Source: Ahniella sp.
GTDB taxonomy: Bacteria; Pseudomonadota; Gammaproteobacteria; Xanthomonadales; Ahniellaceae
Length of the DNA: 64,000 nucleotides
Assembly (NCBI GenBank): GCA_016712105.1
Contig: JADJRU010000023.1
Coordinates: 1 to 64,000, forward strand
Direction: 5' to 3'
Numbering within the stretch: the stretch's first letter is position 1; each line of letters starts with the position of its first letter. Position numbers and translations under genes: made by a program. Positions 1 to 7,836 of this stretch are shown piece by piece. The notes beneath the pieces are model-generated. The model ran no database searches. It saw only the letters and a program-made list of their open reading frames with translations, and was not told the DNA's origin.

Positions 1-248
1 GCGGTGTTCCGCCACCACCACAAGACATGGATCTGCCGATCGGCCAGTTCACGCCAGGTCAATACACACTGGTCGTGCTTCAGGAACCACCGTCGGCGAA
101 TATCGTCATCCCGGCACTCAGCACCACATTCATCGTTCTGGGCAGCGCACAGTCCGTGCCCGCCGACTCACCTTGGAGCCTGCTCTTGACGAGCATGATC
201 ATGCTGGTCTCAGGCTTGTTCTGGCATCAGCGGAAACAATCGCGCTGA
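1..248 (+). CDS. C-terminal end of a secreted protein with a sorting-type anchor
   Basis: Only the last 81 codons are present; the frame is open from base 3 and stops at 246-248. The visible part begins with a proline run, has a beta-rich stretch, and ends in a three-part tail: a short motif with Pro and Trp (PADSPWSLLL), a hydrophobic segment of about 18 residues, and a basic end (HQRKQSR). That layout matches the known IPTL-CTERM and PEP-CTERM type sorting tails, in which the tail holds the protein in the membrane until a processing enzyme releases it. The function of the main body cannot be judged from this fragment. Confidence 0.6.
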   Translation, partial: GVPPPPQDMDLPIGQFTPGQYTLVVLQEPPSANIVIPALSTTFIVLGSAQSVPADSPWSLLLTSMIMLVSGLFWHQRKQSR

Positions 249-300
249 ACCCGAACTGCCGTTCAGGCATGCGACGCTGCCCAAACAGTGCAAACGCTCC

Positions 301-492
301 CCCGATGCCCGGGGATGACGAGCGGAGGGGCCGGCCGGGATCACGCACGGAGGGGGCAGCGAAAACGGGCTTCTGAACGCTTGTGCCGCACACCAGAAGT
401 CCGTCATTCCCGCGAAAGCGGGAAACCACTCGGGTGCCACACGACCCAAACCTGGTCGCAACGAGTGGATCCCCGCTTGCGCGGGGGTGACG
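301..492. repeat. Dispersed repeat B, copy 1
   Basis: A unit whose core (402-492) reads CGTCATTCCCGCGAAAGCGG, then CACTCG, a spacer, CGAGTGGATCCCCGCTTGCG and GATGACG-like ends. The two arms pair into one long hairpin with internal mismatches. The left flank, about 100 bp rich in GGAGGGG, is also shared with the copy at 48562-48714. Other copies or half copies lie at 10396-10537, 48790-48870 and 56977-57053. Short open frames across it are products of the repeat and not genes. Confidence 0.8.
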
Positions 493-520
493 AGCGGAGG
501 GGCTCAGGAAACACTTTGCT

Positions 521-547
521 CTTGTGTTTCGTCTCGCGAAACACAAG
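521..547. repeat. Hairpin of repeat family A, fragment
   Basis: An 11-bp perfect stem (CTTGTGTTTCG / CGAAACACAAG) with a 5-base loop. It is the second hairpin of the larger element seen in full at 7655-7832. Against that copy the stem carries a compensated T-A to C-G change. It lies 3' of the lipoprotein gene on the minus strand and may also help end its transcript, although no clear U tract follows. Confidence 0.65.
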
Positions 548-587
548 GAGAGGACGGCAGTGTTCGTGCCCTTTCAGGGCACCAGTA

Positions 588-896
588 TTACCGGCAGCGA
601 TACATCCCGAACTTCTGCTCGCCATCGGCGATTTCAGACAAAGCCTGAATGGTATCGGCTCCCGCTTCCACGGCTGAGTTGCGCGCCATGGTTTCGAGTT
701 CTTCTTCGACCTTCATGTCCTTGCGTTCGTAGAAACCGACTTTCGACCGCACGGAAGCAGTGACGGTGCCCTTGTTCTCGCAGGCCGAGAGATCCGAGCC
801 TTCGGCGACGCGAATTTGACCGGCGCCCTCGTCCATCTTGACCCAGGTGCAGGCACTCAGGGTGGTCAGCAGCACAATCGACAGCATCCGTTTCAT
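588..896 (-). CDS. DUF4156-type outer membrane lipoprotein
   Basis: A 102-residue protein. The N-terminus is a lipoprotein signal (MKRMLSIVLLTTLSAC) with lipobox LSAC, so the mature protein would be lipid-anchored from Cys16. The rest resembles the DUF4156/YjeI family: a Cys after the lipobox and near the C-terminus, GTVTASV, and an alpha-helical stretch ending in GADTI. The family function is unknown. The start at 896 is preferred over an in-frame one 33 bases upstream because it begins the signal peptide and has GGAG eight bases before it. Confidence 0.75.
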   Translation of the reverse strand: MKRMLSIVLLTTLSACTWVKMDEGAGQIRVAEGSDLSACENKGTVTASVRSKVGFYERKDMKVEEELETMARNSAVEAGADTIQALSEIADGEQKFGMYRCR

Positions 897-965
897 GGTT
901 TTCTCCGTTGTTGATGGCTTTGATGCCATGGCGCGGATTGTCGCAGCATTTGCCTGAATCGTTCC

Positions 966-1931
966 TCAGCGCGACGCACTACCCGCTTCGAGCGCAGTCT
1001 GCCGCTGGCGCGCGAGTTTCTCCGCCGCGGAAAACTGTTCCGGGCTCAGTGACGAACGTTGGCGGATCTGGTCCATTTCACGCTTGCCGTCGCTGCGACC
1101 TGCACCGAACGGCAGATTCGGCCGCACCAGATTCGCCATGATGGCCAACGACTCGATTTCAAACGGATTGTTGCTCAGTTCCTGCGGCAGGAACGGCGTG
1201 GGTGCACCGAACTGTGCGGCCATCGGCATCACCATCGCCGACAAGGATCCTTGCTGCAAGGCGGCCTCGAACAATCGCGGCGCTTCCGCACGATAGTCGT
1301 CGAGGAAATCGATGTTGGGGCCGGGGGCACTTCGGAACAGTTCTCCGGACAGGTAATAACCCAGCGACAACTCGTGGCCGCCCATCGCCGACCGTTTCAG
1401 CATGCCGTACTGTTCAGCGAGATGCCGATCATCGAGACCCTGGCAGCGTTGCAGCAACTTGAGTTGCCCGGCTGCGTCACGCGGCGCCAGCGGAGCGGGA
1501 TTCGGTGCCGGGTTCCCGCGCTCAATCCGCGTGCGGTGCGGCATCATGGCGCGGCAAGTCGTCAGATCGAACGTGAGCCGGCACGCCGCACCGGTATCGC
1601 CCTTCAACGCGCGTGCCCGCAAGGTTTCGAACACAGCCAGTACCGGCAAGTCGATCGACGGCAAGGCCGGCCAGTCGGCGGCTTCATAGGCCTTTCCGGG
1701 CACGGCATCGGCAAGGCGCGGCACCGATCGCATCGCCGGATCCAAAGCAACACTGCGTGCAGTCGATTCGGTCGGCAGCATCTGCTTGCCCTGCTCCACC
1801 TGCCCTTTGCCGGTCGCGCCCGTCGCAGTCGCGGTGTCGGAAGTCGACGGTGTTCCACCGAACCAGAGCCAAACCCCTGCCCACACCAGCCCCAGCGCCA
1901 GCGCCACCAGAATGGTCGTCAATCGCTTCAT
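966..1931 (-). CDS. B-type paralogue of a tandem membrane protein array (second B copy)
   Basis: 321 residues, function not recognised. One N-terminal membrane segment (about residues 4-26) is followed by a Ser/Thr/Ala-rich linker and a helical domain from about residue 85. Landmarks are WPALP, LRARALKGDTGAACRL, CQGLD, a GGHELSLGYYLSGE helix, FLDDYR and ARLFEAAL-like segments. The spacing A..G...A...L recalls degenerate Sel1-like repeats. It is clearly the sister of the protein at 2989-4071 and more distant from the two A-type proteins. Its ATG overlaps the upstream stop as ATGA, so translation is probably coupled. It is the last gene of the run; unlike its sister it lacks the C-terminal Cys-x-x-Gly-Tyr-Leu-Pro tail. 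Confidence 0.75.
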   Translation of the reverse strand: MKRLTTILVALALGLVWAGVWLWFGGTPSTSDTATATGATGKGQVEQGKQMLPTESTARSVALDPAMRSVPRLADAVPGKAYEAADWPALPSIDLPVLAVFETLRARALKGDTGAACRLTFDLTTCRAMMPHRTRIERGNPAPNPAPLAPRDAAGQLKLLQRCQGLDDRHLAEQYGMLKRSAMGGHELSLGYYLSGELFRSAPGPNIDFLDDYRAEAPRLFEAALQQGSLSAMVMPMAAQFGAPTPFLPQELSNNPFEIESLAIMANLVRPNLPFGAGRSDGKREMDQIRQRSSLSPEQFSAAEKLARQRQTALEAGSASR

Positions 1932-2992
1932 CGGTTCATGCCGAATTCGTGGCGCCAGTCGACTGCTTGCCGCAGATCGGGTGCTGGCAGATAACCGGAC
2001 TCACACTGGGCGTTGGCGCCCATCATCGCGCTCACCGCACGGTGCTGCTGCGCGACGGCCGCCCGTGCCGCGGAGAAGTTCCGCTCCAGTTCGGCGACCC
2101 GGGCAGTCTCCTGATCATTGAGGATGCCCAGGCTATTGATGTCGAAGTGACTTTTTTCACCGGCCAGTGAAACCTGCCCCAAAGTCTCGACGATCTGTGC
2201 GCGCTCCACCTCGGTCAGTCCCGCATCCGGATCCAATGCCATTCCGGAGCCCATCGGCGAGAAGCGCTGGATCAAAGCCTGGACAGCGACAACGGAACCC
2301 GCCCGAGCCGCCGCCATCAGCATGGCATCTCGCTCACCCAGCAGTACCTTGAGTTCTGCCGACGACAAGCTGGAACCCAGCACGATCCGTGTGGCATCAA
2401 ACGCATAAAGCTCCATGGCCGCCACATTGCCAGCCCGAGCCGCTTGTCGTGCATAACGCCAGCGATCCCAATCCCGCAGTCCAGCCACACTCGCACATCC
2501 TTCGGTCCGCTGTAGCGCCTCCTCCATGCCGCGAATCAGGTCGGCTTGCTGCTCCGGCTCCAGATTGGCGCGACGCCGGGCCTGTTGCTCCTGAAACTGC
2601 AGGTGACCGATGGCGTCGTTGCAGGCTGCCAGTTCGAGTGCGAGGCGACATGCGGCCTTGTGGTCACCCTGGTCGGCGCGGTGACGAAGTTCGTCGACCA
2701 TGGTGGTCAAGGGCGCACCCTCTTCGGGCAGCGCTGGCCAAGCCTTGGGATCAAATTCGGTCGCCAACTGAACTGACGCAACCGCATCCGACACCATCGA
2801 ACTCGTTTGTTCGAGCGGCAAAACATTCGAATGATCCGCTTCAGTCGTCAAGCGCTGATCAGTGGTCACGGCGACTCCGGATACATCCATGGGCGGCGCT
2901 GGCACATCGGCTTGCTCAACCGAGTCGAAATACCAGAGGCCACTGCCGATGATGATCAGTAGCAGTGAAGCTGCGACAAACCGGACGCTCAC
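1928..2992 (-). CDS. A-type paralogue of a tandem membrane protein array (second A copy)
   Basis: 354 residues starting with GTG, which overlaps the upstream stop as GTGA. It has a membrane segment at about residues 5-24, a low-complexity linker, then WPALPEEG, LRHRADQGDHKAACRLALEL, QAARAGNVAAMELYAFDA, a LLGERDAMLMAAARAGS stretch and a tail CESGYLPAPD...DWRHEFG. The A-x-x-G-x-x-x-A spacing suggests Sel1-like helical repeats. No catalytic motif is seen. It pairs with the frameshifted A copy at 4068-5102 (shared LGERD-x-MLM and ALD motifs). The predicted topology is a short cytoplasmic start with the bulk in the periplasm. Confidence 0.75.
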   Translation of the reverse strand: MSVRFVAASLLLIIIGSGLWYFDSVEQADVPAPPMDVSGVAVTTDQRLTTEADHSNVLPLEQTSSMVSDAVASVQLATEFDPKAWPALPEEGAPLTTMVDELRHRADQGDHKAACRLALELAACNDAIGHLQFQEQQARRRANLEPEQQADLIRGMEEALQRTEGCASVAGLRDWDRWRYARQAARAGNVAAMELYAFDATRIVLGSSLSSAELKVLLGERDAMLMAAARAGSVVAVQALIQRFSPMGSGMALDPDAGLTEVERAQIVETLGQVSLAGEKSHFDINSLGILNDQETARVAELERNFSAARAAVAQQHRAVSAMMGANAQCESGYLPAPDLRQAVDWRHEFGMNR

Positions 2993-4071
2993 GGAACTTC
3001 ACCACGGTCTTGGGATACCAAGGGTGGAAGATAACCCGTTTGGCACACTAGGTTGGCGTCATGTACCGCATCGCGATGCGCCATTTCAGCTTTGAGCTGC
3101 CAATGCTCGGCGAATGTTTCAAGACGCCTCTTGTCCCCATACCAGGCAGCCGCTCGGGTCCGTGCAAGAGACTCCGCTCGATCGAATTCCGAATTCGAGA
3201 GAAGGGTTCGGGTCCGAAGGGACGCCAATCCTTGAGCCAGATCCGGAGCACCAAATTCAGAGGGCAGATTCTGTGTTGCAAACAACAGAACCAATCGCTG
3301 CGCTTCCTGTTCGAACGGGTCCTGCACAGGCAGAAAAATAGACGGGCTACCGAATTCATTTTGAAGCGCTGCCAACAGGGCAGTCATCGAGCCGTTGCGC
3401 ATCGCGGCTTCAAAGATACGCGGCGATTCCTGCCGCCAATCATCCAGGAATGGCAGGTTGGCGGCTCCTTCCGAACGAAACGCCGAACCGGACAGATACA
3501 TCGCCAGGGCCGTTTCATGCCCACCCAACGCAGCACGTTTGGTCATCGGGTACTGTTCAGACAGGTGCACCGCATCGATTCCCTGGCATCGGTCAATCAA
3601 TGATTTCTGGTCGGCCTTGGCACGCGGGAAGAATGGATCGGCCTCGAATACAGTCGCTCCATACTGCAAGAGATCACGCATTCTCAGGGCGGTTCCGCAG
3701 CGCCTGAGATCAATCATCAACCGGCATGCAGCGCTGGTATCACCCCGCAGGGCGCGCGCACGCAGAAGCTCGAAAACGGATCGCAGTGGTCTGTCGATCG
3801 GTGGCAACTCAGGCCACTCCGACTCATTCCATGGTGCGACCGGTGCATCGTCCTTCAACTGAGGAATTGCCGGCAAGATGCGCTGTGGCTCAGACGCATT
3901 GCGGGCTGACGATGGTTTCGAAATGGGTTCCGCATTCTTCGGCGTCGACACGGCTTGATCGTCCGTGCCTGTGACCTCGTCCGGCGACTCGGCCGACCCG
4001 GAAACGAACGCAAACCAGCAGACCACAATCAAGATGGTCATCAACACGATGATTACGACCCGACGATTCAC
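2989..4071 (-). CDS. B-type paralogue of a tandem membrane protein array (first B copy)
   Basis: 360 residues if started at GTG 4071. That start is chosen because it gives the same layout as its three neighbours (start, immediate membrane segment VNRRVVIIVLMTILIVVCWF, acidic linker) and because GTGA there overlaps the in-frame stop expected for the preceding A gene. A longer frame reaching 4293 carries the displaced C-terminus of that A gene and is not part of this protein. The domain has WPELPP, LRARALRGDTSAACRL, CQGID, GGHETALAMYLSG, FLDDWRQE and a tail CQTGYLPPL. Function unknown. Confidence 0.7.
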   Translation of the reverse strand: MNRRVVIIVLMTILIVVCWFAFVSGSAESPDEVTGTDDQAVSTPKNAEPISKPSSARNASEPQRILPAIPQLKDDAPVAPWNESEWPELPPIDRPLRSVFELLRARALRGDTSAACRLMIDLRRCGTALRMRDLLQYGATVFEADPFFPRAKADQKSLIDRCQGIDAVHLSEQYPMTKRAALGGHETALAMYLSGSAFRSEGAANLPFLDDWRQESPRIFEAAMRNGSMTALLAALQNEFGSPSIFLPVQDPFEQEAQRLVLLFATQNLPSEFGAPDLAQGLASLRTRTLLSNSEFDRAESLARTRAAAWYGDKRRLETFAEHWQLKAEMAHRDAVHDANLVCQTGYLPPLVSQDRGEVP

Positions 4072-5102
4072 GGGTTTGATCCCAAGTTCTCGCGCCAGTT
4101 CACCGGTTCCGGTATCCGGGGCCGGCATGTAAGCCTCCTCACAAGCGGGCACGGGCGTGCATCGGTCCGGTTTCTGTCCAGGACTCAGCCGCTCAAAACG
4201 ATCCGCCGTATGTGCCCGCATGATCTTGAGCCTCGCTTGGAAAGCAGCCAGCTCTGTCGGATCCAAGGGCTTCGGGCCATTTCCAACCCCCAATTGGCAA
4301 TCAGAAGCCGCTCGATGGTGCTGAGTCCCTGGCTGTCATCCAGGGCAAGACCGGGTTGCACACCACCAAAGCGGTAACCGACGTGCATACGGGCTTGAAT
4401 GCCGCCGGCGATCGCGGCGCTCATGAGCATCACATCACGCTCGCCGAGAATCCTTTTTATTTCGCCTGCATCAAGGTCAGACCTGAGGAACAGATCCTCG
4501 GCAGACAAGGCATACGCATCCATGGCAGGCACCAATCCAGCCCGAGCCGCCTGGCGGGTGTGCTGCCAGAATTCACGATCATCGTCCGGCATGCCCTTGC
4601 ACCGAGCGACGTCCTTGACATGAATATCAAGCATCTCGAGGTGGTGCTGCGCATATTCCGACTCCGGATCCATTCGAGCCACTTGGCGGTCCTTGTCGGC
4701 CAGCAATTGTCTGCTTTTCCTGCAAGCGCCCATGTCACGGGACAATTGGCAGGCTGCCTTATGGTCCCCTTGTGCTGAACGCGCTCTGAGCTCCTCCAAT
4801 CGATCAATCGGCGGACGATTCAAGTCGGGTAACGGTGGCCAGTCGCTCGGAGCAAACTGGGTACCCGGGGCGATCCCTTCGATCAACTGAGATTCTTCCG
4901 GCAAAAGGACATCAGGTACCGGCATCACGGCAGGCGGAGAGAACGAGGTGTCGTGAGGAAGCCTGGCTTTCCTTGAACTACCAGGCTTCCAGTCGCGCTC
5001 GCCCTGCTTCTGCCCTAACCCACCCACCACAACAGCCGCCGCGAGGAATACGAGCGTCGTCAATCCAAGCCAAACCCAATGTTTGCGTGACAAAAGTGTC
5101 AC
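4068..5102 (-). CDS. A-type paralogue, interrupted by two compensating frameshifts
   Basis: Starts at GTG 5102, overlapping the hutU stop as GTGA; membrane segment WVWLGLTTLVFLAAAVVV, then WPPLPD, LRARSAQGDHKAACQL, QAARAGLVPAMDAYALSA and LGERDVMLMSAA, as in the A copy at 1928-2992. The frame stops early at 4185. The expected C-terminal part (LDPTELAAFQARLKIM...CEEAYMPAPD) is found in another frame from about 4275 to 4105, and the final piece (VNWRENLGSNP, compare VDWRHEFGMNR in the sister) is back in the first frame and ends at TGA 4068-4070, exactly on the next start. Two opposite single-base shifts therefore restore a full-length gene. Sequencing error is as likely as mutation. Confidence 0.65.
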
Positions 5103-6772
5103 CTGATCATCGGCAGGTTCAATCCCTGCTCGCGTGCACATTGTTTGGCGATCTCGTAGCCGGCATCGGCATGGCGCATGACGCCCGTGCCCGGATCGTT
5201 CCACAACACACGCGCCAGGCGTCGATCTGCGGCTTCGGTACCGTCGCAGACAATCACCACGCCCGAGTGCTGCGAATAACCCATGCCCACGCCACCGCCG
5301 TGATGCAGGCTGACCCACGACGCGCCGCCCGCCACATTGAGCATCGCGTTCAGCAGCGGCCAGTCGGACACGGCGTCGGAGCCGTCCATCATCGCTTCGG
5401 TTTCGCGATTCGGTGACGACACCGAACCGGAGTCGAGGTGATCACGGCCGATCACGATGGGTGCCTTCAATTCACCATTGCGGACCATTTCGTTGAACGC
5501 GAGGCCGAGGCGATGACGCTGGCCGAGTCCGACCCAACAGATCCGCGCCGGCAGGCCCTGGAACGCGATGCGCTCGGCCGCCATGTCCAGCCAGTTATGG
5601 AGATGCGGGTCATCCGGGATCATTTCCTTGACCTTCGCATCGGTCTTGCGGATGTCTTCCGGATCACCGGACAAGGCAACCCAGCGGAACGGACCGATGC
5701 CGCGGCAGAACAGCGGACGCACATAGGCCGGCACAAATCCGGGGAAATCGAATGCATTCGCGCAGCCTTCGTCCTTCGCCATCTGTCGGATGTTGTTGCC
5801 GTAATCGAACGTGGGCACACCCATCTTCTCGAACGCCAACATGGCTTCGACATGGACACGCATGCTTTGTTTTGCGGCCTTCGCGGTGTCGACCGGGGCA
5901 CTGACGCGACGCTCGAACCACTGTTCCACTGTCCAGCCGATCGGCAGGTAACCATTCACCGGATCGTGTGCGGGAGTCTGGTGGGTCGCGGCGTCCGGAC
6001 GCACCCCACGGCGCACCATTTCCGGGAGGATCTCGGCGGCGTTGCCGAGCAGCGCAATCGATTTCGCTTCGCCGGCTGCGGTGTATCGCGCAATACGCGC
6101 GAGCGCATCATCGAGATCGGTTGCCTGCTCGTCGACATAACGCGTCTTGATGCGGAACTCGATGCGGCTCTGCTGGCACTCGATGTTCAGCGAACACGCG
6201 CCGGCGAGTGAGGCGGCAAGCGGCTGTGCGCCGCCCATCCCGCCGAGACCGGCCGGCAGGATCCATTTGCCCTTCAGGCTGCCGCCGTAATGCTGGCGCC
6301 CCATTTCAACGAAGGTTTCGTAAGTGCCCTGAACGATGCCCTGCGAGCCGATGTAGATCCACGATCCCGCGGTCATCTGGCCATACATCATCAGGCCCTT
6401 GCGGTCGAGTTCGTTGAAGTGTTCCCAGGTCGCCCAGGCCGGCACCAGATTCGAATTGGCGAGCAATACGCGTGGCGCATCCGGATGAGTGGGAAACACA
6501 CCGACTGGCTTGCCGCTCTGGATCAGCAAGGTCTGATCGTCGCCCAACTCACGCAGCGCTTTCAGGATCGCGTCGTAACTCGCCCAGTCGCGGGCCGCCC
6601 GGCCAATGCCGCCGTACACCACCAGCGACTGCGGATCCTCGGCCACTTCCGGGTCCAGATTGTTCTGCAGCATCCGGTAGGCCGCCTCGGCCAACCAATT
6701 GCGGCAAGTGAGCTGGTTGCCGCGCGGGGCCCGGATCACGCGCGAGGGGTCGCGGCGGGAGGCATTGGACAT
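5099..6772 (-). CDS. hutU: Urocanate hydratase (urocanase)
   Basis: 557 residues, full length. It converts urocanate to 4-imidazolone-5-propanoate, the second step of histidine breakdown, in the cytoplasm with tightly bound NAD+. Family signatures are seen throughout: YGGIGRAARDW, the glycine-rich PAGLGGMGGAQPLA of the NAD site, IRPLFCRG-type LFCRGIGPFRW, the catalytic Cys at about 412 in PARICWVGLG, GRDHLDSGSV and NDPGTGVMRHADAGY. No hutH or hutC lies next to it. Instead four membrane-protein genes follow with start/stop overlaps, which is an unusual partner set. hutF and hutI lie about 51 kb away at 57637-60265. Confidence 0.97.
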   Translation of the reverse strand: MSNASRRDPSRVIRAPRGNQLTCRNWLAEAAYRMLQNNLDPEVAEDPQSLVVYGGIGRAARDWASYDAILKALRELGDDQTLLIQSGKPVGVFPTHPDAPRVLLANSNLVPAWATWEHFNELDRKGLMMYGQMTAGSWIYIGSQGIVQGTYETFVEMGRQHYGGSLKGKWILPAGLGGMGGAQPLAASLAGACSLNIECQQSRIEFRIKTRYVDEQATDLDDALARIARYTAAGEAKSIALLGNAAEILPEMVRRGVRPDAATHQTPAHDPVNGYLPIGWTVEQWFERRVSAPVDTAKAAKQSMRVHVEAMLAFEKMGVPTFDYGNNIRQMAKDEGCANAFDFPGFVPAYVRPLFCRGIGPFRWVALSGDPEDIRKTDAKVKEMIPDDPHLHNWLDMAAERIAFQGLPARICWVGLGQRHRLGLAFNEMVRNGELKAPIVIGRDHLDSGSVSSPNRETEAMMDGSDAVSDWPLLNAMLNVAGGASWVSLHHGGGVGMGYSQHSGVVIVCDGTEAADRRLARVLWNDPGTGVMRHADAGYEIAKQCAREQGLNLPMIR

Positions 6773-6855
6773 GGGGGAATCTCCGGATCGGGAAAACCGG
6801 GATTATGGCAACTAGCCCATTCGAATTGTCGGCCACGCCAGTTTGTAGTAACGTT

Positions 6856-6874
6856 TATACATTGTTGCTGAGGA
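6856..6874 (+). promoter_or_regulatory. Possible -10 box and ribosome site of the toxin-antitoxin operon
   Basis: TATACA at 6856-6861 lies 20 bases before the antitoxin ATG, and GAGGA at 6870-6874 is a good ribosome site. No convincing -35 box is seen at normal spacing. Antitoxins of this class usually bind their own promoter, so an operator is expected here, but only the short AACGTTTATAC stretch stands out. Confidence 0.35.
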
Positions 6875-6881
6875 ACTCATC

Positions 6882-7136
6882 ATGACCATCACCACACTGA
6901 CCAGTCGCGAGTTCAATCAAGACACCGGCCGCGCCAAGAAAGCCGCCGAGTTGGGGCCGGTGTTCATTACCGATCGCGGACGCCCTTCGAATGTACTGTT
7001 GAGCATCGAGGAATACCGGCGATTGACCGGCAGTACACGCAACATTGCCGACCTTCTGTCGATGCCGAACCTGGAAACGATGGACCTCGACGTTACGAAG
7101 CTACCTGACCACGCAGTCGCGGCTGAACTCGGCTGA
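6882..7136 (+). CDS. Phd/YefM-family antitoxin
   Basis: 84 residues. The N-terminal DNA-binding part (TLTSREFNQDTGRAKKAA, ITDRGRPSNVLLS, IEEYRRL) is typical of the Phd/YefM fold, and the acidic C-terminus (LDVTKLPDHAVAAELG) is the likely toxin-binding tail. It would neutralise the PIN toxin encoded next and repress the shared promoter. The stop overlaps the toxin start as TGATG, so the two are coupled. Antitoxins of this fold are often paired with VapC/FitB toxins, consistent with the neighbour. Confidence 0.9.
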   Translation: MTITTLTSREFNQDTGRAKKAAELGPVFITDRGRPSNVLLSIEEYRRLTGSTRNIADLLSMPNLETMDLDVTKLPDHAVAAELG

Positions 7137-7558
7137 TGTACCTACTCGACACAAACGTCGTTTCAGAACTGCGCAAGGTTCGGTCTGGAAAGGCAGACAT
7201 GAATGTCGCTCGATGGGCTGAGCAGAGCGACGCTGCGCTGCTGTTCATTTCCGTGGTGACTGTCCAGGAAATCGAACTGGGCATCCTGTTGGCCGAACGC
7301 AAAGACCCCGCTCAAGGCTCTGTGTTTCGAACCTGGTTCAATGATCAAGTCTTGCCTGCCTTTGCCAATCGAATCTTGTCCGTCGATGTGACCATTGCGC
7401 TGAGAAGCGCCGCTCTGCATGCGGTTGCGCCTCGACCTGTTCGAGATGCACTGATCGCAGCCACGGCGTCCGTCCACGGCATGACGGTCGTCACGCGCAA
7501 CATCTCCGACTTTGCCCAATCCGGCGTCGTGGTATTGAATCCTTGGGACACAAACTGA
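7136..7558 (+). CDS. PIN-domain ribonuclease toxin (VapC/FitB type)
   Basis: 140 residues. The acidic residues that hold the metal in PIN nucleases are present: Asp in LLDTNVVSEL at the start, Glu in TVQEIELGI, Asp in VRDALIAATA and Asp in TRNISDFA. Known members cut tRNA or other RNA and stop growth when the antitoxin is lost. The ATG shares its A with the antitoxin stop. A repeat cluster of about 270 bp follows directly, so this edge may be a recombination-prone site. Confidence 0.92.
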   Translation: MYLLDTNVVSELRKVRSGKADMNVARWAEQSDAALLFISVVTVQEIELGILLAERKDPAQGSVFRTWFNDQVLPAFANRILSVDVTIALRSAALHAVAPRPVRDALIAATASVHGMTVVTRNISDFAQSGVVVLNPWDTN

Positions 7559-7564
7559 CCTGTT

Positions 7565-7660
7565 CGAAGTGTTTGCCTCACCCCTCTCAACCCTCCCCGA
7601 ACATCGGGGAGGGCTTGCACGGTTTGGACAACGTCGCATTCTCGACTGAAGCGGCTTCAG
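7565..7660 (-). repeat. Repeat family A, inverted partial copy
   Basis: Read on the minus strand it holds the CCCTCCCCGATGTTCGGGG hairpin, GGGTTGAGAGGGG and GCAAACACTTCG, in the same order as in the full copy that follows on the plus strand. The two therefore stand tail to tail, sharing the GCGGCTTCAGCCGC junction near 7651-7664. The hairpin may also end the toxin-antitoxin transcript. Confidence 0.7.
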
Positions 7661-7832
7661 CCGCGATGCCACGAAGTTTCGGACTAGCCCAGATCAGCCC
7701 TCCCCGATGTTCGGGGAGGGTTGGGAGGGGTTTAGGCAAACACTTCGCCCTTGTGCTTCGCGCAGCGAAGCACAAGGAGCGGTGGTCTCAACCGATCGAT
7801 GCGTTGTGTTGCATCGACCGGTTGAGACCGCC
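7655..7832 (+). repeat. Repeat family A, full-length copy with three hairpins
   Basis: About 178 bp with three clear stem-loops: 7698-7720 (CCCTCCCCGA / TCGGGGAGGG), 7750-7776 (CTTGTGCTTCG / CGAAGCACAAG) and 7784-7829 (GGTCTCAACCG plus inner CGATGC, closed by GCATCG and CGGTTGAGACC). The same order occurs at 29040-29212. Other copies lie at 34450-34600 (opposite orientation), 57100-57195 and a fragment at 521-547. Stem bases change in pairs between copies, so the fold appears to be conserved. It begins right before the stop of the next minus-strand gene. Confidence 0.8.
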
Positions 7833-7836
7833 GCCG

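Noticed and set aside
199..677. Overlapping open frames of 115 and 129 codons near the left end
   Set aside because: They cross repeat B and family A fragments, and similar frames appear in each copy of the repeats.
1059..1994. Long plus-strand open frame of 311 codons
   Set aside because: It is antisense to the B-type paralogue, whose membrane segment, paralogy and start overlap are clear. The frame is open because of high GC codon bias.
4072..4293. N-terminal extension of the B-type gene from TTG 4293
   Set aside because: This part is homologous to the C-terminus of the A-type sister and belongs to the frameshifted gene upstream; GTG 4071 gives the layout shared by all four proteins.
5438..6211. 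Plus-strand open frame of 257 codons
   Set aside because: Antisense shadow of hutU with no family features.
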